Part shown: in pieces, positions 6,388-13,389 of the stretch | Position numbering within the stretch: position 1 is the first letter of the stretch | Layout of the letters: the number at the start of each line of letters is the position of its first letter | NCBI GenBank assembly: GCA_036401895.1 | Contig: DASWTW010000170.1 | Location: 1-13,389, forward strand | DNA length: 13,389 nt | Direction of reading: 5' to 3' | Source of the DNA: LB3-1 sp036401895 | Lineage (GTDB): Bacteria; Chloroflexota; Chloroflexia; Chloroflexales; Kallotenuaceae | Notes under the pieces: generated by a model | The model's database searches: none | What the model saw: only the letters and a program-made list of their open reading frames with translations | What the model was told of the DNA's origin: nothing | Program-made: the position numbers and the translations under genes

Positions 6388-8628
6388 TTAGGGAGCGTCG
6401 GCATGGGTCGTAGCCGCCCCTGTCTGCTGGCCGTGGACAAGCGTCGCGTAGAAGCCGCCGCGCGCCAGCAGTTCGGCATGCGTGCCGTGCTCGACAATCG
6501 TGCCCTGATCCAGGACCAGGATCAGATCCGCGTTGCAGATCGTGCTCAGCCGATGGGCGACCACGATGCGTGTGCAGCGCAACGCGCTGAGATAGCGATC
6601 GACCTGCGTCTCGGTCAGTACGTCCAGATGGCTGGTCGCCTCGTCCAGTACCAGGACGGCGGGATGGTGCGCCAGCGCGCGGGCGATCGCGAGGCGCTGG
6701 CGCTGACCCCCCGACAGACCGGTGCCGCTCTCGGTGACCAGCGTCTCATAGCGCATCGGCATGGCCATGATCTCATCGTGAATCGCCGCACACCGCGCCG
6801 CTACGATCACCCCTTCCAGGTCAAGGCCCGGATCGTTGAAGGCAATGTTCTGCCGGATCGAGCCGCTGAAGATGAACGAATCTTGGAGGACGACACCAAA
6901 CTGGTTGCGCAGTGAGCGGTAGTTCAGGCGCTGCAACGGAAGGCCATCGTACAGGATCTCGCCAGCGGTCGGCGGGTACAGGCCGATCAGCAGCATCGCC
7001 AGCGTGGTCTTGCCGGAGCCAGTGCGTCCGACCAGCGCCACCTTCTGACCTGGCTCGATCGTCACCGATATATCGCGCAAGACCGGCGGGCTGCTGGGAT
7101 TGTACTGAAACTGCACGTTGCGCACATCGATCCGGCCTGTGAGGCGCGGCGCAAGCTGCACTGCCTCAAGATTTTGCTCGGGTTCGGCCTGGATCACATC
7201 GGCGATCCGCTCCAGATGTGCCCCGACCAGTTGTAGTTGCCGTCCGGTCGAGACCAGCGAGGCCAGCGGCGTGAGCACGGCGATCGCCAAGGTGTTGAGC
7301 GCCAGCATCGTACCGAGCGTCAGCGTGCCATCTAGCACGCGCAGCGCGCCGAACCACAGCAGGAGCAGCGGCGCGAGCGTCCTGAGCGTGCTCATCACGG
7401 TATCGATGATCGCCGCCAGATGGTTGCGCCGCACCGCAATATTCAGATGGTTCCAGAAGAGGTTAGACCAGTGATCGAGCGCACGCTCTTCCACACCTGC
7501 CGCCTTCAGTGCGGCTATGCCCGTGAGCGCCTCCACTAGATAGCTCTGCGACTCGGCTGCCGCGTACAGGTCGCGCTGCATCAGTCGATGCATCCAGGGC
7601 GTCGTGCCAAGGAGCGTCGCGATCTGAAGGAGGCCGATCGCCAGCACCAGCAGCCCAAACGAGGGAGCCTGCGCCAGCAGGATCGCCAGATAGACCAGCG
7701 CTAGGCTGCTATCGAGCACGATCGAGAGCGTCTGGCTCGTCAGCGTCTCGCGGATCAGCGCGTTACTCCCGAGTCGCATCAGAAGATCGCCGCTGGTCCG
7801 CTGCTGAAAGAACTGAAACGGCAGTGTCAGCAGATGCTCGAAAAACCCCAGCATCAGCCGCGAGTCGAGCCGTATCTGCACGTACAGCAGCAACGCGGCG
7901 CGCAAATAGCCGATCACCAATTGGGCCAGTACTAAAAAGATGATGCCAATACCCAGCATTGACATGACACCAGTGATGCGGAACGGCAGGATCGTATCGA
8001 CGAGGGCTTTGGTCAGCGCGGGGACTGCCAGCCCGAGCGCTTGCAGCAGTACGGAGACCACCAGAATCTGGATCATGACACCCGCGATACCCGGGATCTG
8101 AATGAGATGCGTGAGGTAGCTGCGCCATGAGGTGGGCTGCGCGCTCCGGCGCGACGCGAACTGCACGCCTGGCTCGAAGGTCAGCGTCACGCCGGTAAAG
8201 TGTGCATCGAACTCGGCAGCCGAGAGGCGGCAGCGACCAACTGCCGGATCGACGATCTCCACTCGGTGCGGCGTCCAGTGCTCGACGACGACGAAATGGT
8301 TGAAGTCCCAATGGACGATCGCGGGGAGCGGTACATGTGTAAACGCCGCCGGTTCGAGCGAGTACGCCTTGACGCGGAGACCATGCTGTCGGGCAACCTT
8401 CGCCAGCGTCAAAGCAGTCGTGCCGTCGCGGCCTATCGCGCAGAGATCGCGGCACTCGGCCACCCGCGTTTGTCGCCCATAGTAGCTCAGGATCATCGCG
8501 AGACACGCCGCCCCGCACTCGACCGCGCTCAACTGTAACAGAACCGGCACTGGTCGTCGTCTTCGGCGTGTCGCACTGCCGCGCAGCCAGCGGAGCAGGG
8601 GAATGATCTGTGTTGAATCGCCGCTCAC
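6388..8628 (-). CDS. lanT: Peptidase-containing ABC exporter (PCAT), leader-cleaving lanthipeptide transporter LanT
   Basis: This 746-residue half-transporter removes the precursor leader and exports the modified core across the cytoplasmic membrane, working as a dimer. An N-terminal C39 peptidase domain (about 27-155) holds the oxyanion Gln32, catalytic Cys38 in Glu-Cys-Gly-Ala-Ala-Cys, His111 and Asp127. The membrane domain (about 180-460) has several hydrophobic helices. The ATPase domain (about 498-735) has Walker A GRTGSGKTT (534-542), Q-loop Gln582, signature LSGGQ (638-642), Walker B VLVLDEA (658-664) and H-loop His692. All catalytic residues are present, so it should be active. The start is GTG 8628, preceded by a GGGAGGG sequence that overlaps the stop of the HlyD-like gene, which implies translational coupling. 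The bacteriocin-exporter call is very secure; assignment to these two precursors follows from the operon and the leader cut site. Confidence 0.96.
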   Translation of the reverse strand: MSGDSTQIIPLLRWLRGSATRRRRRPVPVLLQLSAVECGAACLAMILSYYGRQTRVAECRDLCAIGRDGTTALTLAKVARQHGLRVKAYSLEPAAFTHVPLPAIVHWDFNHFVVVEHWTPHRVEIVDPAVGRCRLSAAEFDAHFTGVTLTFEPGVQFASRRSAQPTSWRSYLTHLIQIPGIAGVMIQILVVSVLLQALGLAVPALTKALVDTILPFRITGVMSMLGIGIIFLVLAQLVIGYLRAALLLYVQIRLDSRLMLGFFEHLLTLPFQFFQQRTSGDLLMRLGSNALIRETLTSQTLSIVLDSSLALVYLAILLAQAPSFGLLVLAIGLLQIATLLGTTPWMHRLMQRDLYAAAESQSYLVEALTGIAALKAAGVEERALDHWSNLFWNHLNIAVRRNHLAAIIDTVMSTLRTLAPLLLLWFGALRVLDGTLTLGTMLALNTLAIAVLTPLASLVSTGRQLQLVGAHLERIADVIQAEPEQNLEAVQLAPRLTGRIDVRNVQFQYNPSSPPVLRDISVTIEPGQKVALVGRTGSGKTTLAMLLIGLYPPTAGEILYDGLPLQRLNYRSLRNQFGVVLQDSFIFSGSIRQNIAFNDPGLDLEGVIVAARCAAIHDEIMAMPMRYETLVTESGTGLSGGQRQRLAIARALAHHPAVLVLDEATSHLDVLTETQVDRYLSALRCTRIVVAHRLSTICNADLILVLDQGTIVEHGTHAELLARGGFYATLVHGQQTGAATTHADAP

Positions 8629-8631
8629 GCG

Positions 8632-9204
8632 CTACCCTCCCAGGAATTGGTCGAAGATCGGTAGAAACGTCAGCACGCGCCGCGATCCGACAGCGGCATT
8701 GGCCTGATAGTGGCTACCGATATAGGCGACAGCGGGAAGATCCGGCGGCAGATCAAGCCGCGCCAGCGCCACGGCAGACGGCTGATCGGCGACCTGAGCG
8801 CCGCGCATGTGCAGGACAAAGCGGTGCTGGATCTCGACAGGACTCATGATCCTCGGCTCGACGGCGATGAGTGCGCCGGTGATCGGCTGCCTGGAACGAT
8901 CGGAGAAGACCATGATCGGTTGTCCTCGCTGGAGTTGGGCCAGCGCGTCGGGTGGCAGCACCAGCAGCGCCGTGACCATATGGTCACTGCTGGCCGGTTC
9001 AAGCACCACCGCCCGACCAGGCATATAGACCGGCACCTTGGCCATCCAGGCCGATCCTGCGCTGCCAACCAAGAGTGCCGCCAGCAGCCAGAGCCAGAGC
9101 CAGGTGCGTGGAGCGATCAGCCGGGGTAAAACTGCCTGCTCCTGGCGATCCATGTAACGCCGCACGGCCTCTGCGCGAAAGACCGGGCGAGAAGGCTGGT
9201 TCAT
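8632..9204 (-). CDS. Short HlyD-family membrane fusion (adaptor) protein
   Basis: This is a 190-residue protein with a charged N-terminal cytoplasmic stretch (1-33), one membrane helix (about 34-55, Trp- and Leu-rich) and a soluble extracytoplasmic part. The sequence just after the helix (VPVYMPGRAVVL) and the C-terminal Val-Gly-Ser-Arg-Arg-Val-Leu-Thr-Phe-Leu-Pro look like the inner ends of HlyD-type adaptors. The long coiled-coil hairpin and full barrel of typical 350-450-residue members are missing, so it is a reduced adaptor. It ends 3 nt before the exporter start, so it very likely acts with LanT. I chose ATG 9204 (Met-Asn-Gln-Pro-Ser) because the in-frame extension to 9288 has no family character; the ribosome-binding site is weak. 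It is the first gene of the operon. Function as exporter partner is inferred. Confidence 0.7.
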   Translation of the reverse strand: MNQPSRPVFRAEAVRRYMDRQEQAVLPRLIAPRTWLWLWLLAALLVGSAGSAWMAKVPVYMPGRAVVLEPASSDHMVTALLVLPPDALAQLQRGQPIMVFSDRSRQPITGALIAVEPRIMSPVEIQHRFVLHMRGAQVADQPSAVALARLDLPPDLPAVAYIGSHYQANAAVGSRRVLTFLPIFDQFLGG

Positions 9205-9741
9205 AGCTGTTGAATCCGTGATCGTCGCATGCGGGTGTATCAATACTCTCTTCCCCAAAGCTCGTGCCAGAAGGCTGGCGACAACCATCAGCCAGGTTCA
9301 TCACCCGCCTCTCGTCACACGGCACGTACCTCCATGCCCGGCTGCTCCAGTCCCCTCCTCCCACAACCACCGCATCCTGCTCCACAGTGCGAAGCCTCAT
9401 GCGCCTCATCGCTCGTCCATGAAGTAGCGAGAAAGGGTGCGACGCTGAGCCAGGTTGTTCTTTTCTCAGATAACATGAGGCTCCATCACGAATGTCTTCA
9501 GGTTCCGCAGGCCTCAGTCGGTAGCACCACAACATCAGGTAGTAGACCATATTCGGGCTGATTCAGGGGATCGGTTTGCGATACTCGAGTGATACTGTTA
9601 GGTGATAGCAGCGATACGCTGGCAGCGAGACGTATGACATTGTTCCAGCTCCCCATTGCGCTGACGCGGAATCAGGCCTTAGTATGCGTACCGGCTCACT
9701 TGGCGCGACGTTGCCACCATGCTGGCGTAGTCGGCATTTCG
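9205..9741. other. Divergent intergenic region between the lanthipeptide operon and the STAND gene
   Basis: About 540 nt with no convincing gene. The open frames on both strands (for example 8999-9550 minus and 9229-9561 plus) lack ribosome-binding sites and family patterns; the first runs through the HlyD-like gene in another frame. The region must carry the operon promoter on the minus strand, but I see no pair of hexamers good enough to call. No additional precursor with the twin leader motif was found here. Confidence 0.5.
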
Positions 9742-9750
9742 TGCTAAGAT
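9742..9750 (+). promoter_or_regulatory. Extended -10 promoter of the STAND gene
   Basis: TGC followed by TAAGAT (9745-9750) fits an extended -10 element, which does not need a good -35 box. Transcription would begin near 9757 and give a 5' leader of about 75 nt before the ATG at 9833. This also argues against the in-frame ATG at 9749, which would lie inside the promoter. Confidence 0.4.
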
Positions 9751-9832
9751 GCCCCGCGTCATGATCGGAAATGTCCTCAGAATCCAGGTGCTTTTCCTGG
9801 GGGTTTCGCTCTATCTTGGGGAGAAATACACG

Positions 9833-12454
9833 ATGAGCGATCAGAGTGCAGGCTATTTCTCACTGGGTCTCTGGATGCGCCGCCGCCGCAAAGCCCTCGA
9901 TCTAACCCAAGCCGCCTTGGCTGATTGTGTGGGGTGTGCGGTGGTCAGCATTCGCAAAATGGAAGCTGACGCGATGCGACCATCTCCCGCAATGGCGCAG
10001 CGCCTCGCCCAGTGCTTCGATCTTGCCCCAGACGAGCGAACGGCGTTTCTGGAGGTCGCGCGTGGCGAACGAGGTCGCGCTCGCTTCCTCACTCCGCTCA
10101 TGGGGGTTGATCGTGATCTCCCCCCGCCCGATTCTGTTTCGAGACCGCCGCACGTGGTGGCCCTGCCCCTGGACACGCTTCCCAACCCTGCGCTGTTGCC
10201 CCCCGGCTCACGCATGCCGTTGAGCCGTAATCCCCTCTTCGTCGGGCGGGAGCGGGATCTCCGCCAGTTGGCACATGCCCTTAGCCTCCATGGGACTGCG
10301 GCGATTGGGCAGGTGGAGACGGCGGCGGCGACCGGCTTGGGCGGGATCGGCAAGACCCAGCTCGCCTGCGAGTTCGTCCATCGCTACGGACAGTTCTTCG
10401 CGGGCGGGGTCTTCTGGTTGAGCTTCGCCGATTCCTCCGTAGTGCGTTCCGAAATTGCGGCCTGTGGTGGCGTTGACGGGATGCGCCTCGGTTCTGAATT
10501 TGACCAGCTGCCACTGGATAAGCAAGTCCAACGGGTGCTGGTCGAGTGGTATAGTCCCCTCCCGCGCCTGCTGGTCTTCGATAACTGTGAGGATGAGTCG
10601 CTGCTCCACCAGTGGCGACCGAAGCACGGCGGCAGCCGCGTGCTCCTCACCAGCCGCCGTCGTTATTGGGGCCCGGCACTGGGCGTGCATGCCGTGCCAC
10701 TGGATGTGCTGCCCCGCATCGATAGTCTTGCCCTGCTGCGCGCCTTTCGCCCCGATCTATCGGAGCACGCTGCCGACCTCCAGACGATTGCCGAGGTCCT
10801 CGGCGACCTGCCCCTGGCTCTCCATCTCGCAGGCAACTTTCTGGCACGCTACCACCATGCGCTCACGCCCACACAGTATCTTGAGCGCCTTCAGACCCCG
10901 ACGATCCTCGACGACCGCTCGCTGAAGGCAGCCGGGCTGTCGCCGACGGCGCATGTGCAGCATGTGGCGCGCACCTTTGAGCAGAGCTACGAGCGCCTGG
11001 ATGCGGCCGATCCGACGGATGCGCTGGCGCTGACGCTCCTCGCGCAGGCTGCCTGCTGCGCGCCCGGTGAGCCGATCCCGCGACGGTTCCTGCTCCAAAC
11101 GCTCCAGCTTCCGGAGGATGACGCAGAGCCCGGGCTGCTGGCTGAGGACGCCCTGCTGCGCCTGACCGACCTGGGGCTCCTGGACACCGACGTGGTGGGG
11201 AACCTCCGCCTGCACCGGCTGCTCGTCGCCTTTGTGCGGACGGTGTCGGACCATACTGCGGCCCAGACCGCGGTGGAAGCGACCCTCCTGCGCGTGGCCG
11301 AGGCGCTGAACGACCAGCGGAATCCTCGCCTGTTCCTGGCGCTCCAGCCGCACCTCCGCGTGCTCATCGAGGCGGCGCTGGGGCGTGCGGATGCCCGCAC
11401 CGCAGCGTTATGCGATGCGCTGGGCGTGCATCTCTGGCTCCTGGGGGGCTATGACGAAGCGCAGGGGTACCTGGAGCAGGCGGTGGCGATTCGGCAGCGC
11501 GTGTTGGGGCTGGAGCATCCCGATACGGTCAGGAGCTTCAACCGGCTTGGTGGGGTACTCTGGGCGCAAGGACATTACGCCGAGGCGCAGGGCTATTTAG
11601 AGCAGGCGTTGGCGATTCGCCAGCGCGTGCTGGGCGAGGACCATCCGGACACCGCCCTCAGCCTCACGAGCCTGGGGGTCGTGCTGGCGGAGCAAGGACG
11701 GTACGCGGAGGCCCAGCGCGCCCATGCGCAGGCGTTGGCGATCAAGGCGCGCGTGCTGGGCGAGGACCATCCCCGCACGGCCACGAGCCTCAACAATCTG
11801 GGCGATGTGTACGAGTCCCAAGGCCACTACGCCGCAGCCCAGCGCCATTATGAACAGGCGTTGGCGATTTGGCAGCGCGTGATGGGCGAGGACCATCCCG
11901 ACACCGCCCTCAGCCTCAACAATCTGGGTGATGTGTACGCGTCCCAAGGCCACTACGCCGCAGCCCAGCGCCATTATGAACGGGCGTTGGCGATTCGCCA
12001 GCGGATCTTGGGCACCGAGCATCCGCACACCGCGCTCAGCCTGCGCGCCTTGGGCGCAGTCCTCCAAGCCCAGGGGCAGCATGCGGAGGCGCAGGGCTAT
12101 TTGGAGCAGGCAGTAGCGATTCAGCAACGGGTCTTGGAACCCGACCATCCCGACACCGCGCGGAGTCTGCGCGCGGTGGGGGAACTCCTCCACGCGCAGG
12201 GGGAGACGGCGCAGGCGCGTGTCTACCTGGAGCAAGCGCTGGCGATCGTGACCCAGCGGCTTGGCGCCGAGCATCCCGACACCGCGGAAAGCCTCCACCA
12301 GCTCGGTCGCGTGCTGCACACGCTGGGGCAGTACGCTGCGGCGCGGCGCGCCCTGGAGCAGGCGCTGGTGATCTATGAGCAGGCGGTCGGTTCGGAGCAT
12401 CCTGGTCCTCAGGATGTCCGCGCGAGTCTGGCAGCGCTCTTGGATCAATACTGA
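9833..12454 (+). CDS. XRE-HTH / NB-ARC / TPR STAND-family protein
   Basis: This 873-residue protein belongs to the STAND class of signal-sensing ATPases. An N-terminal XRE-type HTH spans about 8-65 (Leu-Trp-Met-Arg-Arg-Arg-Arg-Lys…Leu-Thr-Gln-Ala-Ala-Leu-Ala). The NB-ARC domain starts at LFVGRERDL (135-143) and has P-loop GLGGIGKT (168-175), Walker B LLVFD (246-250), sensor VLLTSR (270-275) and Gly-Asp-Leu-Pro-Leu-Ala-Leu (324-330). A helical region (about 390-520) leads to TPRs from residue 544. The start ATG 9833 has GGGGAG (9818-9823) before it; the 28-codon upstream extension looks untranslated. TPRs probably sense a partner, ATP drives a switch, and the HTH binds DNA. It is divergent from the lanthipeptide operon, so it may regulate it, but similar architectures also act in phage defence or general regulation. 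Architecture is certain; role is open. Confidence 0.9.
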   Translation: MSDQSAGYFSLGLWMRRRRKALDLTQAALADCVGCAVVSIRKMEADAMRPSPAMAQRLAQCFDLAPDERTAFLEVARGERGRARFLTPLMGVDRDLPPPDSVSRPPHVVALPLDTLPNPALLPPGSRMPLSRNPLFVGRERDLRQLAHALSLHGTAAIGQVETAAATGLGGIGKTQLACEFVHRYGQFFAGGVFWLSFADSSVVRSEIAACGGVDGMRLGSEFDQLPLDKQVQRVLVEWYSPLPRLLVFDNCEDESLLHQWRPKHGGSRVLLTSRRRYWGPALGVHAVPLDVLPRIDSLALLRAFRPDLSEHAADLQTIAEVLGDLPLALHLAGNFLARYHHALTPTQYLERLQTPTILDDRSLKAAGLSPTAHVQHVARTFEQSYERLDAADPTDALALTLLAQAACCAPGEPIPRRFLLQTLQLPEDDAEPGLLAEDALLRLTDLGLLDTDVVGNLRLHRLLVAFVRTVSDHTAAQTAVEATLLRVAEALNDQRNPRLFLALQPHLRVLIEAALGRADARTAALCDALGVHLWLLGGYDEAQGYLEQAVAIRQRVLGLEHPDTVRSFNRLGGVLWAQGHYAEAQGYLEQALAIRQRVLGEDHPDTALSLTSLGVVLAEQGRYAEAQRAHAQALAIKARVLGEDHPRTATSLNNLGDVYESQGHYAAAQRHYEQALAIWQRVMGEDHPDTALSLNNLGDVYASQGHYAAAQRHYERALAIRQRILGTEHPHTALSLRALGAVLQAQGQHAEAQGYLEQAVAIQQRVLEPDHPDTARSLRAVGELLHAQGETAQARVYLEQALAIVTQRLGAEHPDTAESLHQLGRVLHTLGQYAAARRALEQALVIYEQAVGSEHPGPQDVRASLAALLDQY
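11462..12454 (+). repeat. 126-bp in-frame tandem repeats encoding TPR units
   Basis: Seven complete 126-bp units (11462-12343) and a partial eighth follow each other without any indel. Each encodes a 42-residue kinesin-light-chain-like TPR with the pattern A-x-x-x-x-x-x-Q-A-L-A-I-x-x-R-V-L-G-x-x-HP-x-T and L-G-x-V-x-x-x-Q-G-x-Y-A-x-A. Units three to five are the most alike: 11786-11867 and 11912-11993 differ at only about three bases, which points to a recent unit duplication or gene conversion. Confidence 0.9.
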
Positions 12455-12591
12455 GAACGCTAATCTCACCAATCTTCAGCCTGAGTAACGATTTCGATAC
12501 TACCACTGCGTGTTGAAGGACTCTTGGCGTGAAGAGGGCTAGCGATTAGAGCGGCTTGCATACATCTTGAGCTTACGCCATACTGCGTTGT

Positions 12592-13242
12592 ATGCGAGCC
12601 TCTTCCGAAGATTTGTGTCAACGAGTCGTGGAAGCGGTTGCCCGTGGTATGTTGCGGGCGGACGTGGTGCGCACCTTTCAGGTGTCGCTCGCGACCCGCA
12701 AACGCTACCTCAAACAACGACGTGAGACCGGTCAGGTGATGCCCAAACCTTATCCTGGCCGTCCGGCGAGCAAAGGTGCCGCTCTCGCCGCGCAGCTCGA
12801 CCACCTCCTGGAGGCTGAGCCGGATGCCACCCTTGATGCTCTCTGTCAGCAGTGGGTAGCGATCTCGGGCGTCGTGGTCAGTACCGCGACCATGAGTCGC
12901 GTCATTCGACAGCACGAGTGGACACGTAAAAAAAGACGCTGGGTGCCAGTGAGCGCGACAAGGAGCAGCGGGCTGCCTTCCGGCAGCGGATCGCAGGCCG
13001 CCCCGCCGCCGACTTCGTGATCCTTGATGAAAGTGGGACCAACCTCAATTTGACACCGTGCTCTGCGTGGGGAACGTGCGTATGCGCGGGTGCCGCGCAA
13101 TACCCCACCGAATATCACAGTGGTTGCCGTTGTGAGTCTCCAGGGCATCGGTCCCGTGATGACCTTGGCGGGGGCGCTGGACACGCCCGCCTTTGGCTGC
13201 CTCCTCACCGGTTCAGATGAAGCATTACCCCGCCAGTCCTAG
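12592..13242 (+). pseudogene. IS630-family transposase, frameshifted and 3'-truncated
   Basis: IS630-type transposases are about 340-360 residues, with an N-terminal HTH and a C-terminal DDE domain. Frame 12592-12942 gives the N-terminal HTH region (VVEAVARGMLRADVVRTFQV, then Gly-Arg-Pro-Ala-Ser) up to Glu-Trp-Thr-Arg-Lys-Lys. After the seven-A run at 12928-12934 the family sequence continues one frame back: Lys-Thr-Leu-Gly-Ala-Ser-Glu-Arg-Asp-Lys, then FVILDESGTNLNLTP with the first catalytic Asp. A second shift, with loss of a few codons, occurs at about 13057; the following frame reads RNTPPNITVVAVVSL and ends at a TAG (13240-13242). The Asp-Asn-Leu-x-x-His block and the final catalytic Glu are missing, so the element cannot make an active enzyme. 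No terminal repeats could be assigned to it. Confidence 0.8.
12928..12935 (+). other. A7G run at the transposase frame junction
   Basis: Seven A residues followed by G sit exactly where the transposase frame moves by -1. An eighth A would restore the frame. This may be a programmed slippage site, known in several IS families, or a simple loss of one A. The zero-frame codons are AAA AAA AGA, which is not the ideal A-AAA-AAG arrangement, so polymerase slippage or mutation is at least as likely as ribosomal frameshifting. Confidence 0.45.
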
Positions 13243-13248
13243 CCAGCT

Positions 13249-13341
13249 CTAGTAGTCGGCCACTGTGGTTTTGGTGAGTTAAGGATATGGCTGAAAAGAG
13301 AACCTTTCCTCCTTCCCATACCTCTGGTGGTGGACTACTAG
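13249..13341. repeat. Inverted-repeat-bounded segment of about 93 bp (possible MITE or IS scar)
   Basis: CTAGTAGTC (13249-13257) and its exact reverse complement GACTACTAG (13333-13341) bound a non-coding, less GC-rich stretch. A CCAC/GTGG pair just inside partly extends the arms. It starts soon after the transposase remnant and may be a miniature element or the joined ends of a lost IS. The arms are short, and no target duplication was identified. From 13243 to the window end no gene is visible. Confidence 0.35.
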
Positions 13342-13389
13342 CGCAGCTTCGCCTGTATGGTGCTTGGACTCAGTTCACTAGCGATGGGC

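Noticed and set aside
8999..9550. 183-codon minus-strand frame in front of the HlyD-like gene
   Set aside because: It overlaps the HlyD-like gene in another frame, has no ribosome-binding site and shows no family motif.
9749..9832. Upstream in-frame start that would extend the STAND protein by 28 residues
   Set aside because: The ATG overlaps an extended -10 element and has no ribosome-binding site, whereas the ATG at 9833 follows GGGGAG and starts right before the HTH.
11597..12472. Long open frame (291 codons) on the minus strand across the TPR repeats
   Set aside because: It mirrors the 126-bp repeats in antisense; its repeat pattern results from the real plus-strand gene and the high GC content.
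12466..12915. 149-codon minus-strand frame opposite the transposase start
   Set aside because: The plus strand carries clear IS630 N-terminal sequence; the antisense frame has no recognisable feature.
1..13389. CRISPR arrays, tRNA or rRNA genes
   Set aside because: No regularly spaced short repeats with unique spacers and no tRNA- or rRNA-like sequence were seen; the only regular repeats are the coding TPR units.

Overview
The window is high-GC DNA, probably from a Chloroflexota (Chloroflexia-type) bacterium. That placement is an inference: it rests on the mix of a gingipain-like C25 peptidase relic, a mersacidin-type class II lanthipeptide operon and a large XRE/NB-ARC/TPR STAND protein, together with many IS and pseudogene scars. 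No ribosomal or housekeeping marker is present to confirm it.

Layout. (1) 1-1660, plus strand: a decayed C25 peptidase gene carrying one nonsense change and two frameshifts, then a short pseudo-receiver/HTH regulator whose 3' end runs into what looks like a second C25 remnant. (2) 1661-2405: a 14-bp perfect palindrome and a ParB-N-domain ORF whose C-terminal half looks unrelated. (3) 9204-2406, minus strand: the central operon, read in the order short HlyD-like adaptor, C39-peptidase ABC exporter (LanT), lanthipeptide precursor A2, precursor A1, LanM synthetase. (4) 9205-9832: a divergent intergenic region. (5) 9833-12454, plus strand: an 873-aa XRE-HTH/NB-ARC/TPR STAND protein with eight 42-residue TPR units. 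(6) 12592-13242: a broken IS630-family transposase gene, followed by a small inverted-repeat segment to the window edge.

How the genes work together. The two precursors share a 48-residue leader that differs at one position, but they carry unrelated 17- and 16-residue core peptides. One LanM would dehydrate Ser/Thr and cyclise Cys in both cores. The peptidase domain of LanT would cut after the Val-Ala-Gly-Ala site and export the products, with the HlyD-like protein as its membrane partner. A 12-bp perfect stem-loop between the precursors and lanM probably sets the precursor-to-enzyme ratio. No LanFEG immunity genes and no two-component regulator were found in the window. The divergent STAND protein is the nearest candidate regulator, but it could equally be an independent sensor or defence protein.

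The most interesting content is the uncharacterised twin-precursor lanthipeptide system, where a tandem duplication kept the leader and replaced the core.
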